DNA of 64,000 bases from Lentinula raphanica (taxonomy: Eukaryota; Basidiomycota; Agaricomycetes; Agaricales; Omphalotaceae): assembly GCA_027919835.1 (NCBI GenBank), contig JANVFP010000026.1, positions 712,362-776,361 of the forward strand, written 5' to 3'. This document shows positions 1-10,764 of the stretch, one piece after another (the first letter of the stretch is position 1; the number at the start of each line of letters is the position of its first letter). The notes below the pieces were generated by a model. It saw only the letters and a list, made by a program, of their open reading frames with translations. It had not been told where the DNA came from and made no database searches. A program made the translations under genes and the position numbers.

Positions 1-1131
1 TTTCTCTGCTTCGACAATCTGCCTGAGGACCCTCAGATGTGAATGCCATACGGCTACTCGCGCAGCTGTGAGATATCTATGATATGGCAGAGTCGGTGAG
101 TACGGGATGAGGCTGAAATCCTTCGTGCTGCAGACCAATTGTAGTTGCATGGGGAGATTGCTTGATTCTTGAACGCTGCTTTCAAGGTTGGATCCAAGGT
201 TAGTCAGGAATTGAGAGAAGTAATCGTGCTCGTGGACATCATCGTCAGGACTTGGGAGTTCGTCTCCCGTACGCCAAGTCCTTTGAGTGTTACTCAGATA
301 GACATCGAATGTATCGAGGAATTCCAGGATACGGTTTTTCAGTGGCAATGGCGAAACGGATGATACTCGAGATGGTTCGAACGAGGTAGATTGATTTGCG
401 TTTGAAGACACGGGCCATTGGAAGGGTAGTTTTACACCTGAGAAACTTTGACTTGACTCGAAGACTTGACTCGGAAAAGAGATTGACGTTGTTGAAGTCT
501 GGGTTGCTGTTTTCAAATCTTCCAAGTCGTCAGGATATTCCGTGACCGAAAAATGGTCATGGTCATCGTCTTGTCCTTTTGATTTGAGTTTTTCGTCTCT
601 CATCCTGTGCAACTCCAATCTCGCCCTCATCGCTTCCTCTCGTAGCGTGTAGACATTTTTCATGATCGTTGTGACAATCTCTTCATCCGCGTACGTCGCG
701 TCAACATATGTCCAGTTCAAGCCGAGGTATTCTCGTAGAAACTCCATTCGCATGCGACGGTCAGTTCGATGAGGAAGCGAGACAACATAGATAGATTCGT
801 TAGAGTCCGGTACATTTGTAGAGGCTCTTGAATCACGAAAACGAGGTACGAGCGGTCCTTCGCCGATTCGTGTAACACCATTGCTAGGTTTTGTCGACCA
901 TGGTTTTCGTAGCTTCTTGGGAAGCGGAAGCAGAGACACGAGTTTGCTGTCGGGTGCCAAAGTGGTGGAAATTAAGCAGGTCGATAAAACTATCAGGAAA
1001 AGGGAGACGAAAGCGCAGATACGAAAGTTTGAGGTGGACGATAGCCTTGATAACCTTGCCAAGATGCGATTGCGAATACTGCTTGAGAAAGGCGAGATCG
1101 TGAATACGCGTTGATTTTTCTGGGACTTCAT
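1..1131 (-). CDS. GT25-like glycosyltransferase, 3' end off the window (partial)
   Basis: One uninterrupted frame of 377 codons runs from the ATG at 1131 to base 1. The N-terminus is basic (MKSQKNQRVF...) and a hydrophobic stretch at about residues 38-57 (ICAFVSLFLIVLSTCLIS) looks like a type II signal anchor, so the catalytic part should face the Golgi/ER lumen. After a linker come the blocks SLPHRTDRRMRMEFLR and LNWTYVDA, then, after a low-complexity insert, LTAARVAVWHSHLRVLRQ. These match the start and the 'H-LR' block of family 25 glycosyltransferases, which are often annotated in Agaricomycetes. The acidic D-x-D-type part would lie beyond the left edge. The ATG is the first in frame and is only 98 bp from the divergent pinin gene. 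The acceptor sugar is unknown; the family call is from remembered motifs. Confidence 0.75.
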   Translation of the reverse strand, partial: MKSQKNQRVFTISPFSSSIRNRILARLSRLSSTSNFRICAFVSLFLIVLSTCLISTTLAPDSKLVSLLPLPKKLRKPWSTKPSNGVTRIGEGPLVPRFRDSRASTNVPDSNESIYVVSLPHRTDRRMRMEFLREYLGLNWTYVDATYADEEIVTTIMKNVYTLREEAMRARLELHRMRDEKLKSKGQDDDHDHFSVTEYPDDLEDLKTATQTSTTSISFPSQVFESSQSFSGVKLPFQWPVSSNANQSTSFEPSRVSSVSPLPLKNRILEFLDTFDVYLSNTQRTWRTGDELPSPDDDVHEHDYFSQFLTNLGSNLESSVQESSNLPMQLQLVCSTKDFSLIPYSPTLPYHRYLTAARVAVWHSHLRVLRQIVEAEK

Positions 1132-1229
1132 TCGTGTGTACCAGAAGAAAGAGAAAATTGATCACATGGTTTGTGGAATTCTTTGCATTTTGCTTTTCGA
1201 CGTTCATCTTCCTTAGTCCTACGCCAACA
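1132..1229. promoter_or_regulatory. 98-bp bidirectional intergenic region (GT25-like / pinin)
   Basis: The start codons of two divergent genes lie 98 bp apart, so both core promoters and both 5' leaders must fit here or overlap the neighbouring coding sequence. I see no clear TATA box. Confidence 0.5.
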
Positions 1230-2358
1230 ATGTCAGAAGAGTACGTTCATTCAGTCTGCAATATCGCCCATAAATGCTGACTTGGTCATCGTAGAGTTGC
1301 AACCGCTCCCGTACCTACACCAGCTCCCGATGCGGCCGAAGCAACACCTCCATCTCCAGTTCCTCCTCCTACTTCCACACGTCCTCGTATAGCTCTCGGC
1401 AACGGCACGCGGGGCGGAAGAGGCGGAAAGTCTATGTTCGGTCTTGTCTTAGGGACCCTCAACAAAGCCAAAATAGAGTCCAAAGAGCGCGAAGCGTCCG
1501 ATGCAGCAAAACGTCGTCAGTTACTCGAAGCACGGTTACAAGCCAAACTCAGAAACGAGACGGCTGAAGTAAGAAGGCAGGAAGAGGCAAAAAGGGATAA
1601 AACGCTTGCGGTTAGGAAGGAGGAAGAGCTGGGTGTGAAGGTTAGTGTGTATAGATTGAGGAGGACGAGAACACCATACTTGGCAAACTTTTTGTGCACG
1701 AGTGATGTTATACCGGATGAGCAGACAATGGAAGAGGAAACAGAACAAGGTGAGCGTTTCCTATACAGCTAGTAGAAATATGCTCAACGAGTCGCTCTAG
1801 ACGATCCACAATTTCATGCCAAAATATTAGCCAAAGCAAAACCTCCCCGGTCACATCCACCACCGTTGTACTATCTACCAAAAATACTACTTCCGAACCA
1901 AGAGGCATTCTTGAAAAAACGGAAAGAACAAGTTAGTGTCCCATCTACTGGCTGCTCAGAATACATTCTCCAGTCTGCCAAGCAAATGACCGTATACTAA
2001 TTCTTCTTCGTTCCAATACTCACAGATAAACGCCGCTTCCTCTGCAGAGTGGTCTGCCTTTGTCGCCGAACGCGAAGCAGGTGTCAAGGAGATTAGGGAA
2101 CTCAGAGAAAAGGTAGTCAGCGCTCATGCTGCCCGGAACGATGAAAAGGAGGAAAAGAACGGAGAAGATGCTCACATGGATGTGGATAACACCAAGAACG
2201 GCTCCATCGATGCAAAAGAATCGATAGAAACGGCAACAACAGAGGCCTCATCGGGAGAGAAGGATAATGCGGGTTCAGGAGCTGCGGCGATGGAAGTCGA
2301 TGCCAAACCGACCTCCACACAAACGGAAAATGACAATGATGATGCGGTGGAATACTAA
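1230..2358 (+). CDS. PNN: Pinin/SDK/memA-domain protein (splicing/EJC-associated)
   Basis: Four exons: 1230-1240, 1295-1749, 1801-1931, 2026-2358, giving 309 aa. Introns are 54, 51 and 94 nt; the second uses GTGAGC, a TGCTCAAC branch region and CTCTAG. The protein has a short acidic/Pro-rich N-terminus (MSEEVATAPVP), a basic GNGTRGGRGG patch, then a long charged coiled-coil (KAKIESKEREASDAAKRR...) leading into YRLRRTRTPYLANFL and a PPPLYYLPKILLPNQEAFL segment, typical of the pinin_SDK_memA domain. The C-terminal third is acidic and low complexity. Family members are nuclear and linked to the exon-junction complex and alternative splicing. The 51-nt intron skips an in-frame TAG TAG at 1771-1776, which a naive reading would take as the gene end. 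Family confidence is good; exact role in fungi is inferred. Confidence 0.75.
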
Positions 2359-3038
2359 TTCGGACTACCTAATGTAGCTGAGGCGTAAGTCCCTTCTACT
2401 CTTTCATTCTGACGATGGCATGACTCAAGAGTGGAGATAAGGCTTTGGTCATCACAGGCCGACGAACCTTTGACGGTCTGCTCGCACGGTATTGTTCTGT
2501 GTTTTTTCTCTTCTCCTATTTTTATTCTTCGATACACAGATTGACGAACCCTTGCTGCGGTATTGTTGTTCTCCATTTGCACATGCTTGGTGTCTTATCC
2601 GTTGGCGTAGAGCGGGCTTGGCGCTTGCTATTCTGCTCGCTATCAGTTGGCTTTCTATTATGCTTCTTCGTGAACTATTGTAACGACGTTTCGCGCAACA
2701 GAATAGACCTGCTTGCTCATAGTATGTTTTTGTCATCGTATCTTTGAACACGACGTAGCATGCGAGTTTCTTGTGCGATCTAGAAATAGTACTTGCATCC
2801 CGTCCGGGTTGGTAAACATAGAATTTGCTGACTGTGTCATCCCGGGTTCCTTCAAGTATTTCAAAGTTCAACGTTGTTCATGTACCACTGCGCTCATCTC
2901 AATGTTGCAACATTCCTACAATCATGCCCCGGAAACACCGGCCAATGCTCTCTATGTAGATGGGCGGTCGCCGGTTGAACACTGACTATCAGTATTTCAA
3001 CCAAGCCTACAGCTTTGTGTGGCGAATGTTGAAAACGA
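2359..3038. other. Intergenic, no gene supported
   Basis: Contains the pinin 3' flank and the leader of the next gene. Open frames on both strands here lack splice continuity or family features and are T-rich or composition-driven. Nothing further seen. Confidence 0.5.
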
Positions 3039-4683
3039 ATGTCTAGTTCTGTCCCTCCGGTATGTCAGATAACAGAAAATCCTGATATAGCTGGTGTGTT
3101 TGCCTTGGATGACTTGTCCAATAACCCGATTGATTTTCGTTGTAGGCATCGGTGTTCGACTTTCGATTTATATTCCAGCCGTTCTGGTGACCATCAACTC
3201 TGGCTATGTTGCAGCCAAGATTTCTGTAGACGTGCTCACAGGGAAATTGTCTGAATACTTCGACTCCGCATCCCTCAGGTCTTTGTCGGACGGTAGCAGT
3301 GCCCCATCTGGTTCAGATATCCAACTCAACGATCTCGAAGCAGCAGAGCAGCAGGAAACTCCTTCTCCTCATGGTCCAGGTTCCATCAATGCCAGTTCTA
3401 CCGCTGGTTCTTCCGAGTCTTGGTTCAGCGACAATGGAGAACACTTGATGGAAAAACAAGCCCGTGGATATCTCTCTTACCTCTCCGACCATCCGCATTA
3501 CTTCGAGTCTAGCAGAGCCCTCGAACGCTCCCTTTTCCTCATTGGTTCTGCGATCATCGTCAGCGCATTCCTCAATGCGTCAAACTTCAGCCTTCCTCCC
3601 TATCACGCCTTGCTGGTTTTGAATCTGTCTCTCCTGAACAACCTTGCTGGCTCAATTCTGCTTCCGATCCGAATCATAGCAGTCTGCGCTGAGATATGGT
3701 TCGGTGATCGAAAGGAAAATGTGCTTATGCCAAGCTCCCTTTGGTATTTGGCTACCCTTGTCGATGTCTTTGGTCTTGCGGTTGTGCAAACACTGGTCAT
3801 CATCGCTTTCGGGACGTGGTTCTGGGTATCTGCGACTTTCAATCACACATTTAGTGGATATAGCATGACTGTTGACAAACTGATTTCTTCAGCAACGTAC
3901 AACTCTACTCTGTCTGCGTCACCAGGTGGACCTATGGATCCGTCACAGTGTGTTTCCAGAACTTTATACTGGGCTTTCATCAACGTTCCTGTTGAATCAA
4001 GTCTCCCTCTACAAATCATTTCCCTCATGTTTTACATTGGGACTGCCGTTTTTCCAATCCTCGGACCATTCATTTATGTCACGCCTACCATCGTCATTCT
4101 CCGTTCCATACCGCTACTCCTAGCGATGGGTTTCTCATGCGCCATCTATCTTTTCGGTATCCTTCTACCACGCCTAACGGCGCGCCTCATATATACCCTG
4201 CTTCCCAAAATATACCATCTCGCCATCACCTTACCTCACATCCGTAAACCTCTCTTCACACTCATGCTCTCGCCTAAAGCGCTCTCCACGAGACTGATAT
4301 TCTTCACGATTGTGATCACGAACCTGACCACCGTCCTATACCTGATAATCTCAACTGAAAAAGTCATCTCTATCAACTCTGCCTCGCGGGGAGGTTCGGT
4401 GGTCATCAGTGGTCCACAATGGACATATGGACAGACTCTAGCGCTGCTGACTGCGGTCATTGGTGTGCTAACGTATGTCGCGGAGCTTATAGGGGAATGG
4501 CGGGAAGTGACATTGGAGCGTCGGAAGCGCTTGCGGGAGGAGGTGATTGGAGGTGAAGACGCAAAAGGGGTAGAAAGTGGTAAAGACTCACAACAGTCGC
4601 GACACGATGTCACTGCTGACGTAGAAGTTCCATGGGTTGCCAGGAAAGATAATTATGTCCGGAGGAGAGTGAATAGTATCTGA
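3039..4683 (+). CDS. Polytopic membrane protein, function unknown
   Basis: Two exons, 3039-3093 and 3146-4683, giving 530 aa. The 52-nt intron runs GTGTGT to TTGTAG with a CCAATAACC branch region and joins in phase (G/GC). I chose this start because it restores a conserved-looking N-terminal block (CQITENPDIAG then IGVRLSIYIPAVLVTI), seen in many Agaricomycete hypothetical membrane proteins. After an acidic, Ser-rich loop (about residues 50-130) come about seven hydrophobic segments between residues 145 and 480, for example ALLVLNLSLLNNLAG, VVQTLVIIAFGTWFW, LLLAMGFSCAIYLFGILL and LIFFTIVITNLTTVLYLII. The C-terminus is charged and cytosolic-like. I recognise no transporter signature; the membrane topology is clear, the function is not. 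Confidence 0.75.
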
Positions 4684-5320
4684 TTGCAGGGGCAGCGAGG
4701 GCCCGAAGGGTCCTGACTCCTGAGGACTTACAAAACAAGCTTCTCTTGCGAGAGTCGGCAGGGATTGCTCTAAAGAGAGAGAGACTACGTACCTGGAGAC
4801 GGGCTACTCTGTAGTTCATATACTTCTTGTGTTGCCGTATCATGGTCTCAACCACTAGCTAAGAGAACGTAGTTGGTCGTAGCTCCGAAAAAAAGAAAGA
4901 GTTGGTGTGAGGGTCGATAATATGTAGGATGTGTATGTCTAAGATATAGAGCTATCAGATGAGTCGCGATCAGTTGTAGTAGATTCATAGGGTTCCGCTT
5001 CGAATAACGTTGTTAACCTGTTGAAGAGGAATACGCAAATGAGCGAGGGAATCAGCGTTTTGAAGGGATCTAAAGCAGTGTTGGCATGAAGAATAGAGTG
5101 AGCATGTAGCACGAGAAACACAGGCGACTCGCGAGCCGGATAACAGACATGCTTATCCGCACTAACCAAACTTCAACCATCTTCGCTTATGAGAATCTCT
5201 GTAATATCGAGCTTTGTTGTGCGAGATCAAGCTACAGGCTTTTAATAAAGGATTCTGTCCTGCAGAAGAACCTTTCTGGATCGTTTCTACCTACACGACT
5301 TTCTTGATTCCTTTTGACCA
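4684..5320. other. Intergenic between convergent genes
   Basis: Lies between the 3' ends of the polytopic membrane protein and the next minus-strand gene. Short frames only; no RNA gene or repeat seen. Both 3' UTRs are expected here. Confidence 0.5.
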
Positions 5321-6091
5321 TCACTCGAGTTGAGGTCGATGTCGATAGGACATTCTAGCAGCATTCCTTTGTACATGTCGGTACCCTTCATGTACCTTAT
5401 CATAAGAACAATCAGAGTCAATTATCATATTGACGACAAGTATTGTTGAACTCACCGTCGGGCGTTCGCACTGTGCAGCCATTTCCAAAGATGGGCTGTC
5501 CTCTGACACGTCAAGATTGCGACGCTTACATTTGCCTCCATGACATTGCACAGCTGTGTAGATCACGATGAACACGACGCAACCAACAATGCAGCCAATC
5601 CCTAATTTGTATGGGAGATTGTCCATATACCTCTCTAACTGTGGGAAGCGCGAGACTAGCACAACAGCAACTCGAGATGCGCCTGTTGCTTGTGCTTGTT
5701 CTTGTGACATTCGGAGACCCAGATGGTAACCTCTTTCTAGCTGTGGGGTAGATGGCACAAAAGCGCCGCCATCAGGAGGTAAGCTTAATGCCACAGCTTG
5801 AGCATAAGTAGGAGGTGGTTCAAGGTAGGTTCCATCTGGAGGGTAAGGAAGATGTATGACACTACTGGGATTTCCATGTGCTGGATCAACATCGTGAACC
5901 CTGTGTGCGGGAAGATAAGCAGAGGGAGGCGTAGTGGGGTGACCGTAAGGTTGGATCTCAGCACGATGATTCTCGGATCCTGAACCATGTGCAGCCAACG
6001 GGGGAACGGGGAGATTGTCAAGCGGAATGTCCGTGGCGGCGACACGTACAACGAGAGTGATGAAAGGAAGTAATGTGGTGATGAAACGCAT
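5321..6091 (-). CDS. Secretory single-pass membrane protein with Pro-rich ectodomain, unknown function
   Basis: Two exons on the minus strand: 5456-6091 and 5321-5395; the 60-nt intron (GTGAGT...ATAAG) is a multiple of three, so the frame stays open without splicing. The spliced product is 236 aa. The start at 6091 gives a textbook signal peptide (MRFITTLLPFITLVVRVAA); an upstream in-frame ATG at 6145 would bury it. The ectodomain (about residues 20-155) is rich in Pro, His and Tyr (PPSAYLPAHRVH, PYPPDGTYLEPPPTY). A transmembrane helix follows (LGIGCIVGCVVFIVIYTAV, about 160-180), then a Cys/Lys/Arg-rich cytosolic tail (CHGGKCKRR). Type I topology is likely. No family recognised. Confidence 0.65.
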   Translation of the reverse strand: MRFITTLLPFITLVVRVAATDIPLDNLPVPPLAAHGSGSENHRAEIQPYGHPTTPPSAYLPAHRVHDVDPAHGNPSSVIHLPYPPDGTYLEPPPTYAQAVALSLPPDGGAFVPSTPQLERGYHLGLRMSQEQAQATGASRVAVVLVSRFPQLERYMDNLPYKLGIGCIVGCVVFIVIYTAVQCHGGKCKRRNLDVSEDSPSLEMAAQCERPTVSSTILVVNMIIDSDCSYDKVHEGYRHVQRNAARMSYRHRPQLE

Positions 6092-6216
6092 AGCAGTATT
6101 CAGAGTATACTTTGAGCACACTGTCACCGGTCCAGCCGGGTACAAGGTTGGGTCAAAGTCGTAAATTCCCTCGCGAGTGGGCAGAGCGAGGAGATTTGAG
6201 AGAGCATGTCAAGCGC

Positions 6217-6750
6217 CAGACTCCTTCCCATCCGCTCTTGCGGGTTAAAAAATGAGAATATTACTATATATGGCATATCTGTATCTTATCGTAATCTATA
6301 TCTTATCAATATCACGTGCATTTACATTTTTTAACCACGCAAGAGCGACTGGCATAACTTGTATGGGCGCTTGTTGGTCTTGTTTGGTTTGGGCGCTTAA
6401 ACACATGTAGCGCCTCCCGATTTTCCTCATTTACCTTTGTCCTACAAATTAATTTAGAGTTTTTTTGATCACAAAGCAGGCAGTGGAGGCCATATTACAT
6501 GAAGTACAGGGTATTGGTGCAAGTTGAGTACAAAAATTTTGGCGCTAATCAAATTCCAATACCAAATTTAGCGCCCAAACCAAACAAGACCAACAAGCGC
6601 CCATACAAGTTATGCCAGTCGCTCTTGCGTGGTTAAGAAATGTAAATGCACGTGATATTGATAAGATATAGATTACAATAAGATACAGATATGCCATATA
6701 TAGTAATATTCTCATTTTTTAACCCGCAAGAGCGGATGGGAAGGAGTCTG
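6217..6750. mobile_element. 534-bp MITE with 180-bp TIRs and 9-bp TSD (MULE-like)
   Basis: The left end CAGACTCCTTCCCATCC recurs inverted at the right end. The match continues almost perfectly for about 180 bp (6217-6398 against 6570-6750), leaving about 170 bp of unique centre. The 9-bp direct repeat GTCAAGCGC flanks it (6208-6216 and 6751-6759). It has no coding capacity. Long TIRs with a 9-bp duplication fit Mutator-like elements; superfamily assignment rests on TSD length only. Confidence 0.85.
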
Positions 6751-6870
6751 GTCAAGCGCTCAATGACAACATTTCGAAACATAGCTGCTTACCTAAGCGC
6801 TCAGCGCTTCCAAAGTATTGAGACTCAGCACTGTGCCGACTGAAGCCGACCATTGTAAATTGCTCGGGAC

Positions 6871-8596
6871 TAGTGTTGCCGCGAGTTGAGTTGAGTCGCA
6901 ACTCGAGTTGCTTACTAAGCCAACTCGAGTTCAACTCGAGTCGACTTGAGTTGACAGCCATATATCACACCCGAATTGGAAAAAATTCCATCGAGCAGAA
7001 AGTTGTACCAATAGCAAGTATTTCTAACAAATTTTCACTAGTTTTGGAATTTCAAGTGAAACATAATATCTATATATAAGTGAAAATACAGCAAAATTTT
7101 GAATATTCAACTAACATTTTCTACTATTGGTAATTTCTGTTGAAAGTCTATGAATATAAACAAATAAAACAATACAGAAATCGAAGCTTTTGGAACACAT
7201 TTTGGCTTAGTCAAATCTAGATATTTTGTATGACTCAAAATTGCATCAGAAACCTGTACAATTGTTAGCCTCAAAAAGTCCTTCGAATGGACAATTTTCG
7301 GGCTCCTTATTGTTATAAATGAAATGATAATAGAAATTCGGAGTTTCAAAGCTGCTGAAAATGGCCAATTGTATTCAAATTGGGGTTTTCAGCAGGCCCG
7401 AAACTGGGGCTTTCTGCCAAGTTTTTACCTTTCCTGGTTATACCATAGAAATTAGTCAATTTAGATCATAATTCAGCACTGATGAAGTGGATACTTTCAG
7501 GTGAATTTTCTAATTCTTTTTCATTCATGAATTCAGATGGGCAAAAATCTGGATGAAAATCTTTAGTTTCTCTATTGTTTTTTTCCAACAATATTTATCA
7601 GCTTTCAATAAGCTTTCCATTGGGTACAATATCTCTACAGATTTTTGTACTTTCAGAGATGGTTTTAGCTGTAAAGAGATTTCAGATTTCATAGAGAATT
7701 TCTGAATTGGTAAAAGATAGAGTGAAAATTTTGCTATCAAAATTACTTTCTGCTCGAGGGAATTTTTTCTACTTCTGGTGTGTATATAATAAGTACTAAG
7801 CCGTACGATAGTACCAAAAGATCTTCAACATAGCTCATTGCAGACCATCGCTAGCCACAATATGCAATGCTCTGAGTGATTCAACAGTGAGTTTATGTCA
7901 TTTTTTGTTACATTACTTGAGTAGTAGTTGCCCAAGGTGGCAGGCTGTAGCGGTGCAGCAGCAGCCTCAGGATGATGTTGGCAGGAGTAGCAGAAATTGT
8001 GAGTCCATTTCTTCAACCTCATTGCTATGTTCAGTTTTTGACAGTACATACATTGTTTTCACTTGTGCTTTAATGCATGTTACTCTGCTCGGTGGAGTCT
8101 TCACTTGAGCCATTTCACTTGTCTTCGGAGGTTGTCTTACATATAAATATTGAGAAGAGCCCATGTAAATCTTTTATATCTGTCAAATCAGCTCTCCATG
8201 TATGGCTCATTTGTATATTACTCCTCCTCGAGCCTCTCTAAGCTATAATTTAACCTGGCAATACTTGAAGCTTGAAGATTCTTGAAGAACTTGTCCAAGT
8301 CAGAAATATATCACATTTAATGTTTTTTACCATCACTGCTCCTTATATCTATAAACATTTGGACCTGAAGCTACCTGCACACCTGCTGAACATAGTTTGT
8401 GAGATACTATCAATAAATTCAGAGCTGGAGAGGGAAAACTCGCAACCTCTCGCAACTTCAAGCTTTTTCTGATAACAGAGATAACAGATAAGCCTAAACA
8501 GGAACCGGCATTTCACAGGCACTCATTGGTGACTCGAGTTTCACACGACTCGAGTTCAACTCACAACTCGAGTGGACTCAATCCGCGGCAACACTA
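6871..8596. mobile_element. 1.73-kb non-autonomous hAT element with 8-bp TSD
   Basis: The ends are TAGTGTTGCCGCG (6871) and its inverse CGCGGCAACACTA (ending 8596), flanked by the 8-bp direct repeat CTCGGGAC (6863-6870 and 8597-8604). TA(G)-type ends with an 8-bp TSD are diagnostic of hAT transposons. Subterminal regions (about 6881-6955 and 8533-8580) carry clustered AACTCGAGT/ACTCGAGTT motifs in both orientations, likely transposase-binding sites. The interior is AT-rich with only short frames and no recognisable transposase, so it is non-autonomous or decayed. The right end is 95 bp upstream of the GPI8 start codon. Confidence 0.85.
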
Positions 8597-8691
8597 CTCG
8601 GGACGTACACGGCTGCCGGCAGCATGTCGGACTTTCAAACTTCCGATCATGTTTCTATGATCCTCCATGGAGGCTACAACTTCAAGGTCTC

Positions 8692-10071
8692 ATGCGTTTA
8701 CCGTCCTTTGCTCTCTTCCTACTTCTCTACCTCCCTCTATTATCTCCTTCTAATGCCTCTTCGCAACACACGAACAACTGGGCCGTGCTCGTCTGCTCTT
8801 CTAGGTACTGGTTCAACTACCGACACATGGCAAACGCCCTGGGCATGTACCGCACCGTCAAACGCTTAGGGATACCAGATTCCAATATCATCTTAATGCT
8901 GGCCGATGACGCGGCGTGTAATTCAAGGAACAAGTTCCCTGGAAGTGTTTATGCCAACCCAGGCAGACATCTTGATCTGTATGGCGAAAATATCGAGGTG
9001 GACTATAGAGGTTATGAGGTCACTGTAGAGAACTTCCTAAGGCTTGTATGCTCTTCCCCATTCGACGCAAGATACAGCCGATATTTATCACGTCTCGACA
9101 GCTCACAGGCCGTCTTCCAGACTCCTTTCCGCGTTCCAAACGCTTGTTGACGGATTCATCCTCCAACATCTTCATCTACCTCACCGGTCACGGCGGGAAC
9201 GAATTCCTCAAATTCCAAGACAACGAGGAAGTCTCGGCCCATGACATTGCTGATGCCTTCCATCAGATGTACGAGGGCGGGCGGTATAACGAGATTTTCT
9301 TCATGGTCGATACGTGTCAGGCAAACTCGATGTATTCTAAATTCTATTCTCCTGGGATATTGGCCACCGGAAGTTCGGTTGTTGGAGAAAATTCATATTC
9401 GGTGAGCCTCGATCCTGTCGTTCATGTATCAATCGTACAAACCCTACTTCGTTTCTTCACCTTAGCACGAAAACGACTACGACATTGGCGTAGCCGTTAT
9501 CGACTCCTACACTCATTACGTCCTCGAATACATGGAAAAAGTCAATAAAACATCTCGCCTGACAATGGCTGACCTCTTTACTTCTTATGACGTTCCCAAA
9601 ATTGGATCTCATCCTGGTGTCAGATCAGACCTGTTTGAGCGTCCGTTGGGTCCTGGAAATCCAGATCACCCCATGAGCGAATACGGATGGGGCAAGGGAT
9701 GGACCGTCGAAGGTGGAGGTGAATGGATGGGAAGAGAATCAGAAGGTGGGAAGAGTGCAAGGGGCTTCAGAGAAGCTCTCATAACGGATTTCTTCGGAGG
9801 CGTCGTAGATGTAGACGTCAACAACGAGGACAATGACGAATTCCTGCATCTTTTCGAGTACGAGGATTCGGAGTGCTCTCCTATACCAAAGACGCCCCCG
9901 CCTCCCTCTAGCAACAAAACACAATCTTCTCCTGCGACATCGTTGCCTTCGCGATTTTCATTACTAGATGTACTCGACTCATACCCTTCACTTCGTCCAC
10001 ATCTGGCATTAACGCTTCTCGTCGCATTGTTCGTTATCGTTTTCGGTGGAGTTCTCTCAGGCCATTCATAG
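8692..10071 (+). CDS. GPI8: GPI-anchor transamidase catalytic subunit Gpi8/PIG-K
   Basis: Three exons: 8692-9045, 9102-9401, 9466-10071, giving 419 aa; introns of 56 and 64 nt join in phase 0. The protein starts with a signal peptide ([17 protein letters not shown]...), then the C13 peptidase core: [36 protein letters not shown] with catalytic His about 148, and [19 protein letters not shown] with catalytic Cys about 190. The C-terminus ends in one transmembrane helix ([16 protein letters not shown]), as in yeast Gpi8 (411 aa). It works in the ER GPI transamidase complex, cleaving the C-terminal signal of precursors and transferring it to GPI. The start chosen is the one that gives the signal peptide; an in-frame ATG at 8572 lies inside the hAT end. 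The element sits in its promoter or 5' leader. Confidence 0.95.
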
Positions 10072-10759
10072 CTGTCATTCATTATTCAACAAATGACTAT
10101 CTCTGAAGTTGTTGCAGGAGTCATCAGTGGTCATGATGGAGCAGCACATCATCTGTCTTTCTGAATCCTGGCTCTGTCACCCTTCGAAGGTTGCATAACG
10201 AGGCCTCCTGTACACGTGTTAACAAGGGCGTTCAAATAATATGATGTACATTGGATGTTTTATCACGGTTACAAGCATTTGGGATGGTTGATCATTGAGG
10301 AGTCAAAACAGCACGGAACCTGATCTGGCCACTCTGCATCTTGCTGTATGCTTCGTTTACTTGCTCCAAGGAGAAACTGGGAGGGCGCGTCAACCCAGTG
10401 AGTGTGAAAATCAGGCATGTAAGAACATCTAACGCACGTTTCGACCATTGTTTTAATATTATGCTTCTGAGCAAAGGCAACCGCATCCTCACTATCCTTG
10501 GCATGACCGGAAGGCCACCCCTTAATCGACGAGCGCTTGCCAATAAGAGCGATCGTACTGAATTTGAGGTCAGTGACTGAAGAAGAGAACGTTCAGATTT
10601 TGGATGGTCTGCAATTATTCCTTCAGTATTCACTCACTAGCGACGGTAAGCATGGTTCCTCCAATCTTCAATCCACCGAGCAGATTCGCGATAGCCTCAC
10701 CCTGAGGAGCAGTAGCGAGTATGACTTTGGCTCCACCGAGTTTCATGAGCTCTTCCACC

Positions 10760-10764
10760 TGGTT
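10760..10764. repeat. Target-site duplication of the copia element, left copy (TGGTT)
   Basis: TGGTT directly precedes the left LTR and recurs at 16004-16008 directly after the right LTR. A 5-bp duplication is standard for copia integrases. Removing the element and one copy restores the ADH reading frame. Confidence 0.9.

Noticed and set aside
2452..2871. 139-codon minus-strand frame
   Set aside because: No signal peptide, motif or splice continuation; lies in an intergenic stretch.
9402..9548. Unspliced continuation of GPI8 exon 2
   Set aside because: The read-through frame ([13 protein letters not shown]...) loses family similarity, while splicing at 9402-9465 restores [18 protein letters not shown].
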